Source of the DNA: Dyella caseinilytica
Lineage (GTDB): Bacteria > Pseudomonadota > Gammaproteobacteria > Xanthomonadales > Rhodanobacteraceae
NCBI RefSeq assembly: GCF_016865235.1
Contig: NZ_CP064030.1
Location: 682,001 to 746,000, forward strand
Length of the DNA: 64,000 nt
Direction of reading: 5' to 3'
Under the pieces are notes generated by a model. It saw nothing but the letters and a program-made list of their open reading frames with translations. It made no database searches and was not told the origin of the DNA. The position numbers and the translations under genes are program-made. Below are positions 48,256 through 57,305 of the stretch, piece after piece (the first letter of the stretch is position 1; each line of letters starts with the position of its first letter).

Positions 48256-48942
48256 ATGAACAGTGGATTGAACATTTTCAAGCTGCTCGCAGAAGCGAGC
48301 TTGCCTGTGCAGCTGGTGATGATGGTGCTGCTGCTGTTCTCCTTCCTGTCCTGGGTGATCATCATCCGCAAGTACGCGCAGCTGAAGGCGGCGATGCAAG
48401 ACGCCGAATCCTTCGAGGAGCGTTTCTGGTCCGGCGCGGACCTTGCCCAGTTGTTCCGCGAAGTCAGCAACAACGGCGGCGACAACGGCGGGATGGAAAA
48501 CATCTTCGAATCGGGTTTCCGTGAGTTCGTGCGCCAGCGCCAGCGCCGCGCTACCGACATGCGCACGGTGATCGAAGGCTCCGAGCGCGCGATGCGCGTG
48601 GCAGGGACCAAGGAAATCGGTGCGCTGGAACGCAATCTGGAATTCCTGGCCAACGTCGGTTCGATCAGTCCGTATGTGGGCCTGTTCGGTACCGTGTGGG
48701 GCATCATGGGTGCCTTCCAGGGGCTGGGTGAAATGAAGGATGTGACCATTGCCGTGGTCGCGCCGCATATTTCCGAAGCACTGATCGCCACGGCGATGGG
48801 TCTGTTCGCCGCGATTCCGGCGGTGTGGGCCTACAACCGCTACGCCAACAAAGTGGAGCGCGTGGCTTCGCGCTACGAAGTGTTCCAGGAAGAATTCTCT
48901 TCTGTGCTGCAGCGGCAGATCCAGATCGACGACACGAACTGA
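48256..48942 (+). CDS. tolQ: Tol-Pal system proton-channel protein TolQ
   Basis: A 228-residue inner-membrane protein of the ExbB/TolQ/MotA family, harvesting proton motive force with TolR to energise TolA. Three helices: VMMVLLLFSFLSWVIIIRKY, the region ANVGSISPYVGLFGTVWGIM, and ALIATAMGLFAAIPAVWAYN. The ATG at 48256 gives the standard MNSGLN-I-FKLL start. Confidence 0.97.
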   Translation: MNSGLNIFKLLAEASLPVQLVMMVLLLFSFLSWVIIIRKYAQLKAAMQDAESFEERFWSGADLAQLFREVSNNGGDNGGMENIFESGFREFVRQRQRRATDMRTVIEGSERAMRVAGTKEIGALERNLEFLANVGSISPYVGLFGTVWGIMGAFQGLGEMKDVTIAVVAPHISEALIATAMGLFAAIPAVWAYNRYANKVERVASRYEVFQEEFSSVLQRQIQIDDTN

Positions 48943-48956
48943 TCGAGGACGCCACC

Positions 48957-49403
48957 ATGCGCAACGCCGCGCGTCATAAGCGCTTGAAACTGAAATCCGA
49001 GATCAACGTCGTTCCCTACATCGACGTGATGCTGGTGCTGTTGATCATCTTCATGGTGACCGCGCCCATGCTCAACGCCAACGTCGACGTGAACCTGCCG
49101 CAGGCCGATGCCAAGTCGCTGCAGGACAAGAAGGAACCGGTGATCGTCTCGGTGGACAGCCAGGGCCAGATGTATCTCACCCTGGGGACCAGCAAGAAAG
49201 AACCGATCGACGCCAATGCCTTGAAGGTCAAGGTCGGTGCTTTCGTGCAACAGAATCCGGATGTCAGTGTGCTGGTCGCGGGTGATCGCGATGGCAAGTA
49301 CGACGGCGTCTACCAAGTACTGGCCTTGTTGCAGCAGGCCGGCGTCGCCAAGGTCGGCTTGATGAGTGCGCCGGAGTCGGGCAGCCCGAATGGACGACCG
49401 TAA
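48957..49403 (+). CDS. tolR: Tol-Pal system protein TolR
   Basis: A 148-residue ExbD/TolR protein with one N-terminal helix (NVVPYIDVMLVLLIIFMVTA) carrying the essential membrane Asp, and a periplasmic domain binding peptidoglycan. It follows tolQ by 14 nt. The next gene, tolA, begins only after an inverted-repeat element of 268 bp. Confidence 0.97.
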   Translation: MRNAARHKRLKLKSEINVVPYIDVMLVLLIIFMVTAPMLNANVDVNLPQADAKSLQDKKEPVIVSVDSQGQMYLTLGTSKKEPIDANALKVKVGAFVQQNPDVSVLVAGDRDGKYDGVYQVLALLQQAGVAKVGLMSAPESGSPNGRP

Positions 49404-49405
49404 CA

Positions 49406-49673
49406 AGAGTCTGCTTTCATGCTCCAAGCCCCCCGCGTTGCCCCTGAGCGGTCGCCAGGTGGCAGTGCGTGGCGCAGCGCTTGACTGGCTGTCAAGCCAA
49501 GCCGCGCGCTGGCGCATGGCGGTCGCTCAGGGGCAACCCTCTGGGCCGGGTCTGTTTGCCCACAATGCTGCGTCATCACTCAGTTACGTATCGACATACG
49601 CGCCCTCGTTCTTCCTTGCCTTGCGTGCAAACAGCTTCCGGCGCGGGGTGTTTGGAGCATGAAAGCAGACTCT
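49406..49673. repeat. MITE-like inverted-repeat element between tolR and tolA
   Basis: Terminal arms 49406-49437 and 49642-49673 are complementary over 32 bp with two mismatches (outermost 22 bp perfect, beginning AGAGTCTGCTTTCATGCTCC). A second pair, TTGCCCCTGAGCGGTCGCCA (49438-49457) with 49517-49536, and a central GCTTGAC-TGGCT-GTCAAGC hairpin give nested symmetry. No transposase is encoded. The tolA ATG (49659) lies within the right arm. Confidence 0.85.
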
Positions 49674-50597
49674 AAAGGAACACCGCTTGCGGTTGTTCTC
49701 TCGGCCATCCTGCATCTGGGTATTGTCGCCTTCTTGTTCCTGGCGATGCTGCCGTGCACGAGTTATGAAAAATTCCTCAGTGCGTTGGGCCTGCCCAATC
49801 CCATTACCTGTACGCCGCCGCCACTGCAGCTGTCGGGACCACCGATCGAGGCCACCTTGATCGGCAATACCGGCGCGCCGCCGCCCAAGGCCGTAAAGGT
49901 CAAGCCGATCCCAAACACCGTGCCCCCGCCGCCGGCAGTGCCGCCTCCGACCCCGCCGCAGGTGCAGCCGCCGCCGAAGCCCAGCCAATTGCCCCCGCCG
50001 CCGGAACATCCGGATACGGTGGATCAGGAGCGCGTGGTGCAAGACGCCCTGCAAAAGGCCGAGGACGCCAAGAAGGAGCAGGAAGAGAAGGAGCGTCAGC
50101 GGCAGTCTGAGCTCGACGCCCAGGCGGCCAAGAAGAAGGCGGAGCAGGAAAAGGTGGATGAGCTGTTCAAGCAGCTCAACGACGCCTCCCAGCAGACGCA
50201 AAAGGCTGACACCAAGGCCAAGCAGGCGAAGCAGCAGTTGGCGGACCTGAAGAACGCACAGGACAATAGCCAGCCTGATCTACCCAATGCGGCCCAGCGG
50301 CAGACCGGCAACAATTCCAACAGCACGCTGCTGTCGCAATATCTGGCGTCGATTCAGAACGCCGTCACACAGAATTGGTTGCGGCCGGATAACATGCCGA
50401 ACGCGCCGTGCGTGGTCCACATCGTGCAGCTTCCGGGCGGTCAGGTGATAAGCGCCAAGGCATCACCCACCTGTCCTTATGATGCAGCTGGCAAGAAATC
50501 CGTCGAAGACGCCGTGCTCCGCGCGCAACCGCTGCCCTACCAGGGCTTCGAAAGCGTGTTCCAGCGCGAAATTGATTTCACCTTCACCCCGCAGTGA
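49659..50597 (+). CDS. tolA: Tol-Pal system protein TolA
   Basis: Periplasm-spanning link between TolQR and Pal/TolB, 312 residues. One N-terminal transmembrane helix (LAVVLSAILHLGIVAFLFLA), a Pro-rich stretch (~95-130), a Glu/Lys/Ala-rich helical domain (~135-215) and a TonB/TolA-type C-terminal domain (QYLASIQNAVTQNWLRPDNM to the end). Its first codons MKADS lie inside the right arm of the inverted-repeat element, so the start could be sequestered in mRNA or was supplied by the element. The ribosome site is weak (TTTGGAGC). Confidence 0.93.
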   Translation: MKADSKGTPLAVVLSAILHLGIVAFLFLAMLPCTSYEKFLSALGLPNPITCTPPPLQLSGPPIEATLIGNTGAPPPKAVKVKPIPNTVPPPPAVPPPTPPQVQPPPKPSQLPPPPEHPDTVDQERVVQDALQKAEDAKKEQEEKERQRQSELDAQAAKKKAEQEKVDELFKQLNDASQQTQKADTKAKQAKQQLADLKNAQDNSQPDLPNAAQRQTGNNSNSTLLSQYLASIQNAVTQNWLRPDNMPNAPCVVHIVQLPGGQVISAKASPTCPYDAAGKKSVEDAVLRAQPLPYQGFESVFQREIDFTFTPQ

Positions 50598-50605
50598 GCA
50601 AGCCC

Positions 50606-51928
50606 ATGCGCAGATCATCCCGATCATTACTTACCCTCATCCTGCTGCTCGTCGCAGGCCTGATCGCCGGTCCCGCCACCGCACAGACCTTGAACGTGCA
50701 GATCGTCGGCGGCGTCAAGACCGCTACGCCGGTTGCCGTGGTGCCGTTCGCCCAGCAAGGAGGCTCACCGCTACCGACCGATGTGGCCGACGTGATTCGC
50801 AACGATCTCAACCGTTGCGGCAAATTCCGCTCGCTGGCGGTGAGTGAGATCGTCGAGCAGCCAAGCCAGGGCTCGGACATCAAATTCGCCACCTGGCGTC
50901 TGCTCAAGCAGGACTACATCGTGATCGGCCGCATCAAGGATGCGGGCAACGGCATGGTGTCCGTCGAATACGAACTGTGGGACGTGAACCGCCAGCAGCG
51001 TCTGCTGGGCGCGGCCATGCCCCCGGCTTCGGTCAGCGATCTGCGTAGCGTGGCGCACCAGATTGCCGATGCCATCTTCCAGCAGGTCACCGGCATCCCC
51101 GGCGCGTTCTGGACCCGCATCGCTTACATCACCTCGGTGGGTACTGGCGCCAACCAGAACTATTCGTTGATCGTAGCCGACTCCGATGGCTACAACCCGC
51201 AGGTAGTGGCTCGCTCGCATGAAGCACTGCTGTCGCCCAAGTGGTCGCCCGATGGCAGTCGTATTGCTTACGTTTCGTTCGAAAGCGGCAACTCGGCCAT
51301 CTATATCCAGAACATTTCCACCGGTGCGCGCCAGCTCATTTCCGGTCGCGGCAAGGGCATCAACAGCGCCCCGGCCTGGTCGCCGGATGGCAGCAAGCTC
51401 GCCCTGTCGCTGTCCTATACCGGCAATCCTGAGATCTATGTGATGGATCTGGGCAGCCGCCAGGAAACCCGTCTGACGCGCAGCCTGGCGATCAATACCG
51501 AGCCGGTGTGGGCACCTGATGGCCAGAGTATCTATTTCACGTCCGATCGTTCCGGTCGTCCGCAGATCTACCAGGTGTCGGCCGCTGGCGGTACGCCGAC
51601 ACGGGTCACCTTCCAGGGCCAGCAGAACCTGGATGCGGCGATCAGCTATGACGGCAAGCAGATGGCAATGGTGCAGGCCAGCGGGAACGTGTATCGTATC
51701 GCCATCGTGGACCAGACCCTTGGTGGGCAGGTGCGTTTCATTTCGCCCGGTCCGATTGACGAATCACCAAGCTTTGCACCGAACGCCAGCATGCTGATCT
51801 ATGCCGCCACCGATGGAGCCCGGGACGTGTTGTACGCCGTTTCGGACGATGGCATGGTCAGGCAGCGGCTGATGCTTGCCGACGGCGATGTCCGCCAGCC
51901 GGCGTGGGGACCCTATCGCAAGAATTGA
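50606..51928 (+). CDS. tolB: Tol-Pal system protein TolB
   Basis: Periplasmic beta-propeller that binds Pal and is released by TolA; 440 residues. Signal peptide MRRSSRSLLTLILLLVAGLI ending ATAQ, an N-terminal domain (VAVVPFAQQG...), then WD40-like PD40 repeats with the recurring SPDGSRIAYVS, SPDGSKLALS and APDGQSIYFTS. The ATG at 50606 is chosen for the compact signal peptide; a GTG at 50594 is in frame. It overlaps or abuts the tolA stop. Confidence 0.96.
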   Translation: MRRSSRSLLTLILLLVAGLIAGPATAQTLNVQIVGGVKTATPVAVVPFAQQGGSPLPTDVADVIRNDLNRCGKFRSLAVSEIVEQPSQGSDIKFATWRLLKQDYIVIGRIKDAGNGMVSVEYELWDVNRQQRLLGAAMPPASVSDLRSVAHQIADAIFQQVTGIPGAFWTRIAYITSVGTGANQNYSLIVADSDGYNPQVVARSHEALLSPKWSPDGSRIAYVSFESGNSAIYIQNISTGARQLISGRGKGINSAPAWSPDGSKLALSLSYTGNPEIYVMDLGSRQETRLTRSLAINTEPVWAPDGQSIYFTSDRSGRPQIYQVSAAGGTPTRVTFQGQQNLDAAISYDGKQMAMVQASGNVYRIAIVDQTLGGQVRFISPGPIDESPSFAPNASMLIYAATDGARDVLYAVSDDGMVRQRLMLADGDVRQPAWGPYRKN

Positions 51929-51933
51929 ATTCC

Positions 51934-51966
51934 ATCTGGCCGTCACCCATAGGGTGGTGGCCAGAT
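51934..51966 (+). other. Stem-loop between tolB and pal
   Basis: ATCTGGCCGTCACCC-ATA-GGGTGGTGGCCAGAT pairs over 15 bp with two mismatches, six bases after the tolB stop. No T-tract follows, so it may attenuate or protect mRNA, not terminate fully. The gap to pal is 255 bp and probably also contains a pal promoter. Confidence 0.6.
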
Positions 51967-52183
51967 ACTCCAGGAGGGGCTCGGGACGCATCGACGTGTT
52001 CCGGCCACCGTGTAGTGTGGCTTCTAGCCTCGCTCCACAGCGGCCTTAAGCAGTACAATGCGTGGCCGTAAGTTGAAAGTGTAAGAAAAATAAATAAAAC
52101 AGCCGGCCTACCGGCGATGACTGTCCCGTAACCGCAATCGTCATTGACTGTCGGAAATCAAACCCGTTTGAAGGAACGTCACC

Positions 52184-52693
52184 ATGAATAAGACCGTTCG
52201 TATCGCCCTGGTCGCCCTGCTTTGCGTTGGCGCGGCGGCCTGCTCCAAGAAACAGGAAGTTAAGCCCCAGCCGACCACCGAAGCGCCGGCCACGGAAACC
52301 GCTGCTCCCCAGGGCACCGGCAAGTACACCCCGGCTGACCTCCAGACTGACGCTTGCCTGCGTCAGCGCGTTGTCTACTTCGACTTCGATAAGGACGAAG
52401 TGAAGCCGGAATTCGCGCAGATCATGCAGTGCCACGCCAAGTACCTGCAGGATCGCCCGACCGCTCAGATGCGTCTGGAAGGCAACACCGACGAGCGCGG
52501 TACGCGTGAATACAACCTCGGCCTCGGCGAGCGCCGCGGCAACGCCGTGTCCAGCGCTCTGCAGGCCAACGGTGGTTCGGCCAGCCAGATCAGCGTGATC
52601 AGCTACGGCAAAGAAAAGCCGGTGTGCCGCGAGCACAACGAGGATTGCTGGAGCAAGAATCGTCGTGTCGAGATCGTCTACACGGCTGAGTAA
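52184..52693 (+). CDS. pal: Peptidoglycan-associated lipoprotein Pal
   Basis: Outer-membrane lipoprotein of 169 residues that anchors the envelope to the cell wall. Signal peptide ends in the lipobox GAAAC (Cys20). The OmpA-like domain has VYFDFDKDEVKPEFAQIM and the peptidoglycan-binding GNTDERGTREYNLGLGERR. The stop overlaps the cpoB start (TAATG). Confidence 0.97.
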   Translation: MNKTVRIALVALLCVGAAACSKKQEVKPQPTTEAPATETAAPQGTGKYTPADLQTDACLRQRVVYFDFDKDEVKPEFAQIMQCHAKYLQDRPTAQMRLEGNTDERGTREYNLGLGERRGNAVSSALQANGGSASQISVISYGKEKPVCREHNEDCWSKNRRVEIVYTAE

Positions 52694-53538
52694 TGGTGTT
52701 TCGGCTGGCTAATCGTTTCACGGCCGGTCTCAGCATGGCGGGCGCCTTGGCGTCCGCCATGCTGTTTATGGCGCCTGCAAAGGCTCAGGATTCTCCCATG
52801 AGCCTGGCCGACCGGGTTGCTCGGCTTGAGCAACAACAGCAGAACCAGGATCAATATCGAACCAACCTGCTCAACCAGCTTCAGCAAATGCAGTCGCAGA
52901 TGCAGAACATGCAGGGGCAGATTGAAGAACTGCAGCATCAAGTGCAGCAGTTGCAAGACCAGAACAAGGCTCAGTACACCGATCTGGACAGCCGCGTTGG
53001 CCGTCTGGAAAAAACGGCTAGCGCCAATCCGGCACCTGCCGCCAGCAGCAATGGACCGGCCTCGTCGCCCGCCGCTGCCAGCACGGCTGCTGCCAATCCG
53101 GCGGCGCCAGCTGCGCCATCGGCTCCGGCCGAATCGGCTGCGGAAAAGTCTGCTGCACTCAACGCGTACAACGTTGCCTTCAAGTCCTTGAAGGGTGGCG
53201 ATTACGTATCTTCTTCGCGCGGGTTCCGGGAATTCATCCAGAAATACCCGAACGACGCGCTGACTCCGAATGCTTTCTACTGGCTTGGCGAATCGTATTA
53301 CGCGACGACCAATTACCAAGTCGCCGTGGAAGCCTTCAAGCATCTGCTGAATCAGTATCCACAGAGCGACAAGGCGCCCGATGCCACGCTCAAGCTCGGC
53401 TACAGCCAGTTGGAGATGAAACAGAACGATGCTGGCGTCGCCACGCTGAAATCGGTGGTCGCCAAGTATCCCAACTCCAACGCGGCCAAGCTGGCGCAAG
53501 AACGGCTGCGCAGACTGTCGCAGCAGCCATCGCGCTGA
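52693..53538 (+). CDS. cpoB: Cell division coordinator CpoB (YbgF)
   Basis: Periplasmic protein of 281 residues that links Tol-Pal to septal peptidoglycan synthesis. A signal peptide ends in PAKAQ. A Gln-rich coiled coil for trimerisation (QQQQNQDQYRTNLLNQLQ) follows, then an Ala/Pro linker and a TPR domain (AYNVAFKSLKGGDYVSSSRG, ALTPNAFYWLGESYY). It overlaps pal by one base. Confidence 0.95.
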   Translation: MVFRLANRFTAGLSMAGALASAMLFMAPAKAQDSPMSLADRVARLEQQQQNQDQYRTNLLNQLQQMQSQMQNMQGQIEELQHQVQQLQDQNKAQYTDLDSRVGRLEKTASANPAPAASSNGPASSPAAASTAAANPAAPAAPSAPAESAAEKSAALNAYNVAFKSLKGGDYVSSSRGFREFIQKYPNDALTPNAFYWLGESYYATTNYQVAVEAFKHLLNQYPQSDKAPDATLKLGYSQLEMKQNDAGVATLKSVVAKYPNSNAAKLAQERLRRLSQQPSR

Positions 53539-53548
53539 GGCGCAGGTC

Positions 53549-54244
53549 ATGACGATGGTCAGTCAGGCAAACGTGGATGCCACCACGTCGGCTTCATCGA
53601 CAGCCGAGCGTTTGCGCATCACCGAGATCTTTCATTCGATCCAGGGTGAGGCGGACGCCATTGGCTGGCGTACTGTATTTGTACGCCTGACCGGCTGCCC
53701 CTTGCGCTGCGTGTGGTGCGACACCGAGTACTCGTTCTACGGCGGCAACTGGCGCGATATCGACGACATCCTTGCCGAAGTCGCTGCACATGGCGCGAAA
53801 CATGTCTGCATTACCGGGGGCGAGCCGTTGGCTCAGAAACGCTGCCTCCTTCTGCTAGAGAAACTTTGCGACGCAGGGTACGACGTGTCGCTGGAAACCT
53901 CCGGCGCTATCGATGTATCCACGGTCGATCCGCGCGTGCGCAAAGTGATGGACCTAAAAGCGCCGGACTCCGGCGAAAGCAAGCGCAATCTTTGGTCCAA
54001 CCTCGATCATCTGCTGCCGCACGATCAGGTGAAGTTCGTCATTGCCAGCCGTGCCGATTACGAATGGGCGCGTGGTGTGGTGGCCGAGCACGCGATCGAT
54101 CAACGCTGCATGGCGTTGTTTTCGCCCGTGCATGGTGCGGTGGAACCGCGTGCGCTGGCGGAGTGGATCATCGAGGACAAGTTGCCGGTGCGATTCCAGC
54201 TGCAGCTGCATAAGCTGTTGTGGAACGATGCACCGGGGCACTGA
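53549..54244 (+). CDS. queE: 7-carboxy-7-deazaguanine synthase
   Basis: Radical SAM enzyme of queuosine biosynthesis, 231 residues. Converts 6-carboxytetrahydropterin to CDG. The cluster motif is [13 protein letters not shown] (CxxxCxxC), with ITGGEPLAQ for SAM contact and [17 protein letters not shown] before it. It is 10 nt after cpoB, and queC follows 182 bp later. Confidence 0.95.
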   Translation: MTMVSQANVDATTSASSTAERLRITEIFHSIQGEADAIGWRTVFVRLTGCPLRCVWCDTEYSFYGGNWRDIDDILAEVAAHGAKHVCITGGEPLAQKRCLLLLEKLCDAGYDVSLETSGAIDVSTVDPRVRKVMDLKAPDSGESKRNLWSNLDHLLPHDQVKFVIASRADYEWARGVVAEHAIDQRCMALFSPVHGAVEPRALAEWIIEDKLPVRFQLQLHKLLWNDAPGH

Positions 54245-54252
54245 GCGCCTCT

Positions 54253-54270
54253 GGCCTTCGCCGGGAAGAC
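54253..54270. repeat. REP-core remnant
   Basis: GGCCTTCGCCGGGAAGAC differs by one base from the REPIN core at 40149-40166 and lies in the 182-bp gap between queE and queC. Only the core is preserved. Confidence 0.5.
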
Positions 54271-54426
54271 GGTGAGGCAAGATCACTGCACAGGCTGTCT
54301 TTGATCGAAGGACGTCGGCGTCTAGCGTCTTTTGCTAGCCTCTCTCTAGTTCCATGCGTCCCGGCCTGTGCTGCCGACGGCGTTCCCCGGCCGGTGATCG
54401 GCCGTTTCATCTGTTGGATTACAACC

Positions 54427-55107
54427 ATGTCAGCAACGCATTCCCGCAAGGCCGTCATCCTCGTTTCAGGAGGTATGGATTCGGCCGTTACCATCGCCAT
54501 CGCCCGCGAACAGGGTTACCAAGTGCACGCCCTGAGCGTCGCTTATGGGCAACGCCATAGTTCGGAACTTGAAGCCGCCGCACGCGTAGCCAAGATGCTT
54601 GGTGCCGTCGAGCACAAGACCGTGCACGTCGATTTGCGCAGCATCGGCGGTTCGGCGCTGACGGCCGATATCGATGTGCCGGAGGAGGGTGGCGAAGGCA
54701 TTCCGGTGACCTATGTGCCGGCCCGCAACACCATCATGCTGTCGATCGCATTGGGCTGGGCCGAAGTACTGGGTTCCACGGATATCTGGTGCGGCGTGAA
54801 CGCGGTGGACTACTCGGGCTATCCCGATTGCCGTCCGGCCTTTGTCGAGGCCTATGAGCACCTTGCCAACGTGGCGACCAAGGCTGGTGTGGAGGGCGCA
54901 GGCATCCGTATCCATGCGCCGCTGATGGCCATGAGCAAGGCCGATATCGCCCGGGAAGGGCAGCGCCTCGGGGTCGATTTCGCGGCCACGGTGAGCTGCT
55001 ACCAAGCCGACGCCGAAGGCCGAGCCTGCGGCCATTGCGACGCCTGCCGCCTGCGCGCTGATGGATTTCACAAGGCAGGACTGCCCGATCCCACCCGATA
55101 TGCCTGA
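54427..55107 (+). CDS. queC: 7-cyano-7-deazaguanine synthase
   Basis: PreQ0 synthase, 226 residues, ATP-dependent. Carries the PP-loop [16 protein letters not shown] and the C-terminal zinc site [20 protein letters not shown] (four Cys). Acts directly after QueE. The ATG at 54427 corresponds to the usual family start. Confidence 0.96.
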   Translation: MSATHSRKAVILVSGGMDSAVTIAIAREQGYQVHALSVAYGQRHSSELEAAARVAKMLGAVEHKTVHVDLRSIGGSALTADIDVPEEGGEGIPVTYVPARNTIMLSIALGWAEVLGSTDIWCGVNAVDYSGYPDCRPAFVEAYEHLANVATKAGVEGAGIRIHAPLMAMSKADIAREGQRLGVDFAATVSCYQADAEGRACGHCDACRLRADGFHKAGLPDPTRYA

Positions 55108-55159
55108 TTGGCTTGTGCCGCGAGCGTCCAGGTCATAAAATTGCGGGCTAACTTTTTGC

Positions 55160-55235
55160 GGGCCGTTAGCTCAGTCGGTAGAGCAGTAGACTTTTAATCT
55201 ATTGGTCGACAGTTCGAATCTGTCACGGCCCACCA
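55160..55235 (+). tRNA. tRNA-Lys (anticodon TTT)
   Basis: A 76-nt cloverleaf: acceptor GGGCCGT/ACGGCCC with an encoded CCA end, D-arm AGCTCAGTCGGTAGAGC, anticodon loop CTTTTAA with TTT, and T-arm GACAGTTCGAATCTGTC. Followed by a strong terminator. Confidence 0.97.
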
Positions 55236-55243
55236 ATTGCATC

Positions 55244-55276
55244 AGGGACTTACAGTTATGTAAGTCCCTTTTTTTG
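55244..55276 (+). terminator. Rho-independent terminator of tRNA-Lys
   Basis: AGGGACTTAC-AGTTAT-GTAAGTCCCT followed by TTTTTT, nine bases after the tRNA CCA end. Confidence 0.93.
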
Positions 55277-55463
55277 TGGGTCAGAGGTGAGCGTGGTGAC
55301 TTCCGCGCCACACAAGCGGCACAGATATGCAATATCGCAGCCCAACGACAGGGTGGCAGTTCCTCTTGCCTGCGGCTTGAGTTCATTGCCCCTGGCAGCG
55401 AGCTGGATAAGGATGGTCATGGCTGGTGGCGACGCGGTTTGGCCGCCACTCGAATCCGCAGAA

Positions 55464-56468
55464 TTATTGCTCCACGAGTTCCACACGGCGATTTTTCGTC
55501 TTGCCATCATCGGTCGTGTTGCTTGCTATGGGCGCAAAAGAAGCCAATCCTTTGGCAGACATCTGGCTTGGCGCAATGCCTAGCGCCTGCAACGCTTTGA
55601 CGACCGACTCTGCGCGCTGTGTGGAAAGCGCGAGGTTGTGCTCCAGGGTGCCGGTATTGTCGGTATGGCCGACGATATACACCTTGAGAGTCGGGCGGGA
55701 CTTCATCAATGCCGCCATTTGCTGCAGCGTCGGCGTGGAGTCGGCACTGAGTACGGCACTGTCCGTACCGAAATGGATGCCGTAGAGCGCGATATGCCCT
55801 TGCTGCGATAGTCCTTGTGCCATGGCCTTGGCGTCGACAGTCACCTCTCCGGCGGCCATGGCCTTGCCTTCGCAGATTTGCAGGTAGATGCCGGCCGGCT
55901 TGCCTTCATTGCCGTTGATGAAAAGGACGACATCGACGGGACCTTCCGGTCGATCAAGCCGGGCTGACTCGACAAACACGGGACCGCCATTGGACCACAG
56001 CGTGTCGATCATGGTGTTTTCGTCGGCGGTGTTTGGACTGAGGCTGTGCACCAGCGCTTCGGGCATCAAAGCCGCAGACATGGCAGCTCCATTACCACAT
56101 CCGGAATTACCGGACGTGCTGTTGCACATGTAACGCTTCTGGAAACCGGCATGCTGCAGTGCTTGCTCGAAATTGCTGGCGATCTCAAACACCGACTTGC
56201 CGGCCGGCGCGGCATAAGCGATGCGGGTGATATGGCCTTGCGCAGTTTCAGATTTACCAAAAGCGCCATTATCGAAAGGCGCCAGGGGGACGGTAAGTGA
56301 ATCAAAGTCGACCGCCTTGTAGCCCACGATCACCGAGCCTGCGAAGCGTGAAACGATGGGATTATCGTGTGCCCCGGCCAAATCGTGTTGCGGAGCGTCG
56401 GCGATGACAGCGAGCGAAGCGAAAGCACTAAACGCGAAACAAAGAAGTTCAAATCGGCGTCGTTTCAT
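55464..56468 (-). CDS. OmpA-family outer membrane protein
   Basis: A 334-residue exported protein. Signal peptide MKRRRFELLCFAFSAFASLA is followed by a ~190-residue domain without clear homology (possibly DUF4892-like) and a C-terminal OmpA peptidoglycan-binding domain: YGIHFGTDSAVLSADSTPTL, VYIVGHTDNTGTLEHNLALS and NRRVELVE. The ATG at 56468 is preferred to 56507 because the signal begins there. Probably links envelope and cell wall; the role of the N-domain is unknown. Confidence 0.88.
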   Translation of the reverse strand: MKRRRFELLCFAFSAFASLAVIADAPQHDLAGAHDNPIVSRFAGSVIVGYKAVDFDSLTVPLAPFDNGAFGKSETAQGHITRIAYAAPAGKSVFEIASNFEQALQHAGFQKRYMCNSTSGNSGCGNGAAMSAALMPEALVHSLSPNTADENTMIDTLWSNGGPVFVESARLDRPEGPVDVVLFINGNEGKPAGIYLQICEGKAMAAGEVTVDAKAMAQGLSQQGHIALYGIHFGTDSAVLSADSTPTLQQMAALMKSRPTLKVYIVGHTDNTGTLEHNLALSTQRAESVVKALQALGIAPSQMSAKGLASFAPIASNTTDDGKTKNRRVELVEQ

Positions 56469-56899
56469 GATCGATCCATCGATGGGAGAACTTGCGACCA
56501 TATACAAGCCGGGATGGACAGTTCAACCATCGATGTTGAAAAGCGCGACGACAAACATATTCAAATGCTTACATCGAGCTGACGGGTGTTACTCGTTGTT
56601 TCGATGGTCGGAAAGAAGAGAAATCATCTTCACATTCGTGAAATAAAACAGCAAAACCTTTCACAACGCAGAATCTTTCATGAATATGTAGACGGGGATC
56701 ACAATTTTTCGCGAATAAGTCGCAAGATTTAACAACTTATTCGTACTTGACTGATAGCTTCTCCGACGCTGTCGTCACAGCGGAATTGAATGTGGCGTCG
56801 GTGCATGTGCGGTTAAAGAACAGCCCAGGGGGGCATGTGCTTCATCAACCCGACTTGTCTCGTCATGGACGAGCACTCACGAGCGTTAGGGGAAGTCCG
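56469..56899. other. AT-rich intergenic region upstream of Tad locus
   Basis: A 431-bp gap, clearly more AT-rich than the surrounding genes, between divergent ompA-like and pilin genes. It contains the inverted repeat at 56712-56743. No coding region was accepted; the frame leading into the pilin from 56747 has no ribosome site. The Tad promoter should lie here. Confidence 0.55.
56712..56743. promoter_or_regulatory. Candidate operator upstream of Tad locus
   Basis: CGAATAAGT and ACTTATTCG are perfect complements separated by 14 bp, about 155 bp before the pilin start. The spacing suits a dimeric regulator; identity unknown. Confidence 0.4.
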
Positions 56900-57187
56900 A
56901 TGAATCACCGTAGTAAGCAATCGTTTCGTATCCGTCAACGCGGGCAGGGCATGACGGAATACATCATTATTACCGCCCTGATTGCCATTGCTGCTATTGC
57001 AGCCGTCACCTATTTTGGTCACACGGTACGCGCCCAGGTTGGCGGTATGGCGCACGAATTATCTGGCACTGATGCAACGCCAGATATCAATAATGCGAAG
57101 TCGGCCGCCGGCAAGGCTTCGACGCAGGGTTCGAAAGACAAGACACTCAACAGTTACGACAACCAAGTAACTGGCACGGGCGGCTAA
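56900..57187 (+). CDS. Flp-type pilin-like protein
   Basis: A 95-residue protein with one hydrophobic helix. RQRGQGMTEYIIITALIAIA fits the Flp prepilin site G/xxxxEY (cleavage after the first Gly, Glu at +5, Tyr at +6). The C-terminus is longer and more polar than in typical Flp pilins (~55-75 aa). The ATG at 56900 follows AGGGGAAG. It heads a Tad-type gene cluster and is the likely major subunit or a larger variant. Confidence 0.75.
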   Translation: MNHRSKQSFRIRQRGQGMTEYIIITALIAIAAIAAVTYFGHTVRAQVGGMAHELSGTDATPDINNAKSAAGKASTQGSKDKTLNSYDNQVTGTGG

Positions 57188-57305
57188 ACCGCTCAATCCC
57201 TGAGATGTTAGCAAGTGTGCGGTACCCCGCAGGTGCCGCACATTCCAATCGATTTGCCCAAATAAGCTGATTTTTCAGCTAAACGGGCATGTTGGGGTGT
57301 GTGCC

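Noticed and set aside
49366..49662. 98-codon frame across the tolR end and inverted-repeat element
   Set aside because: It consists of repeat sequence plus tolR out of frame; no start signal and no family.
56795..56810. Possible sigma-54 promoter before the Tad locus
   Set aside because: A TGGC...TGCA pair is present but the GG-GC spacing is 7, not the required 10 bases.
56747..56899. Longer N-terminus for the first pilin
   Set aside because: The extension has no ribosome site, while ATG 56900 has AGGGGAAG and gives a normal prepilin leader.
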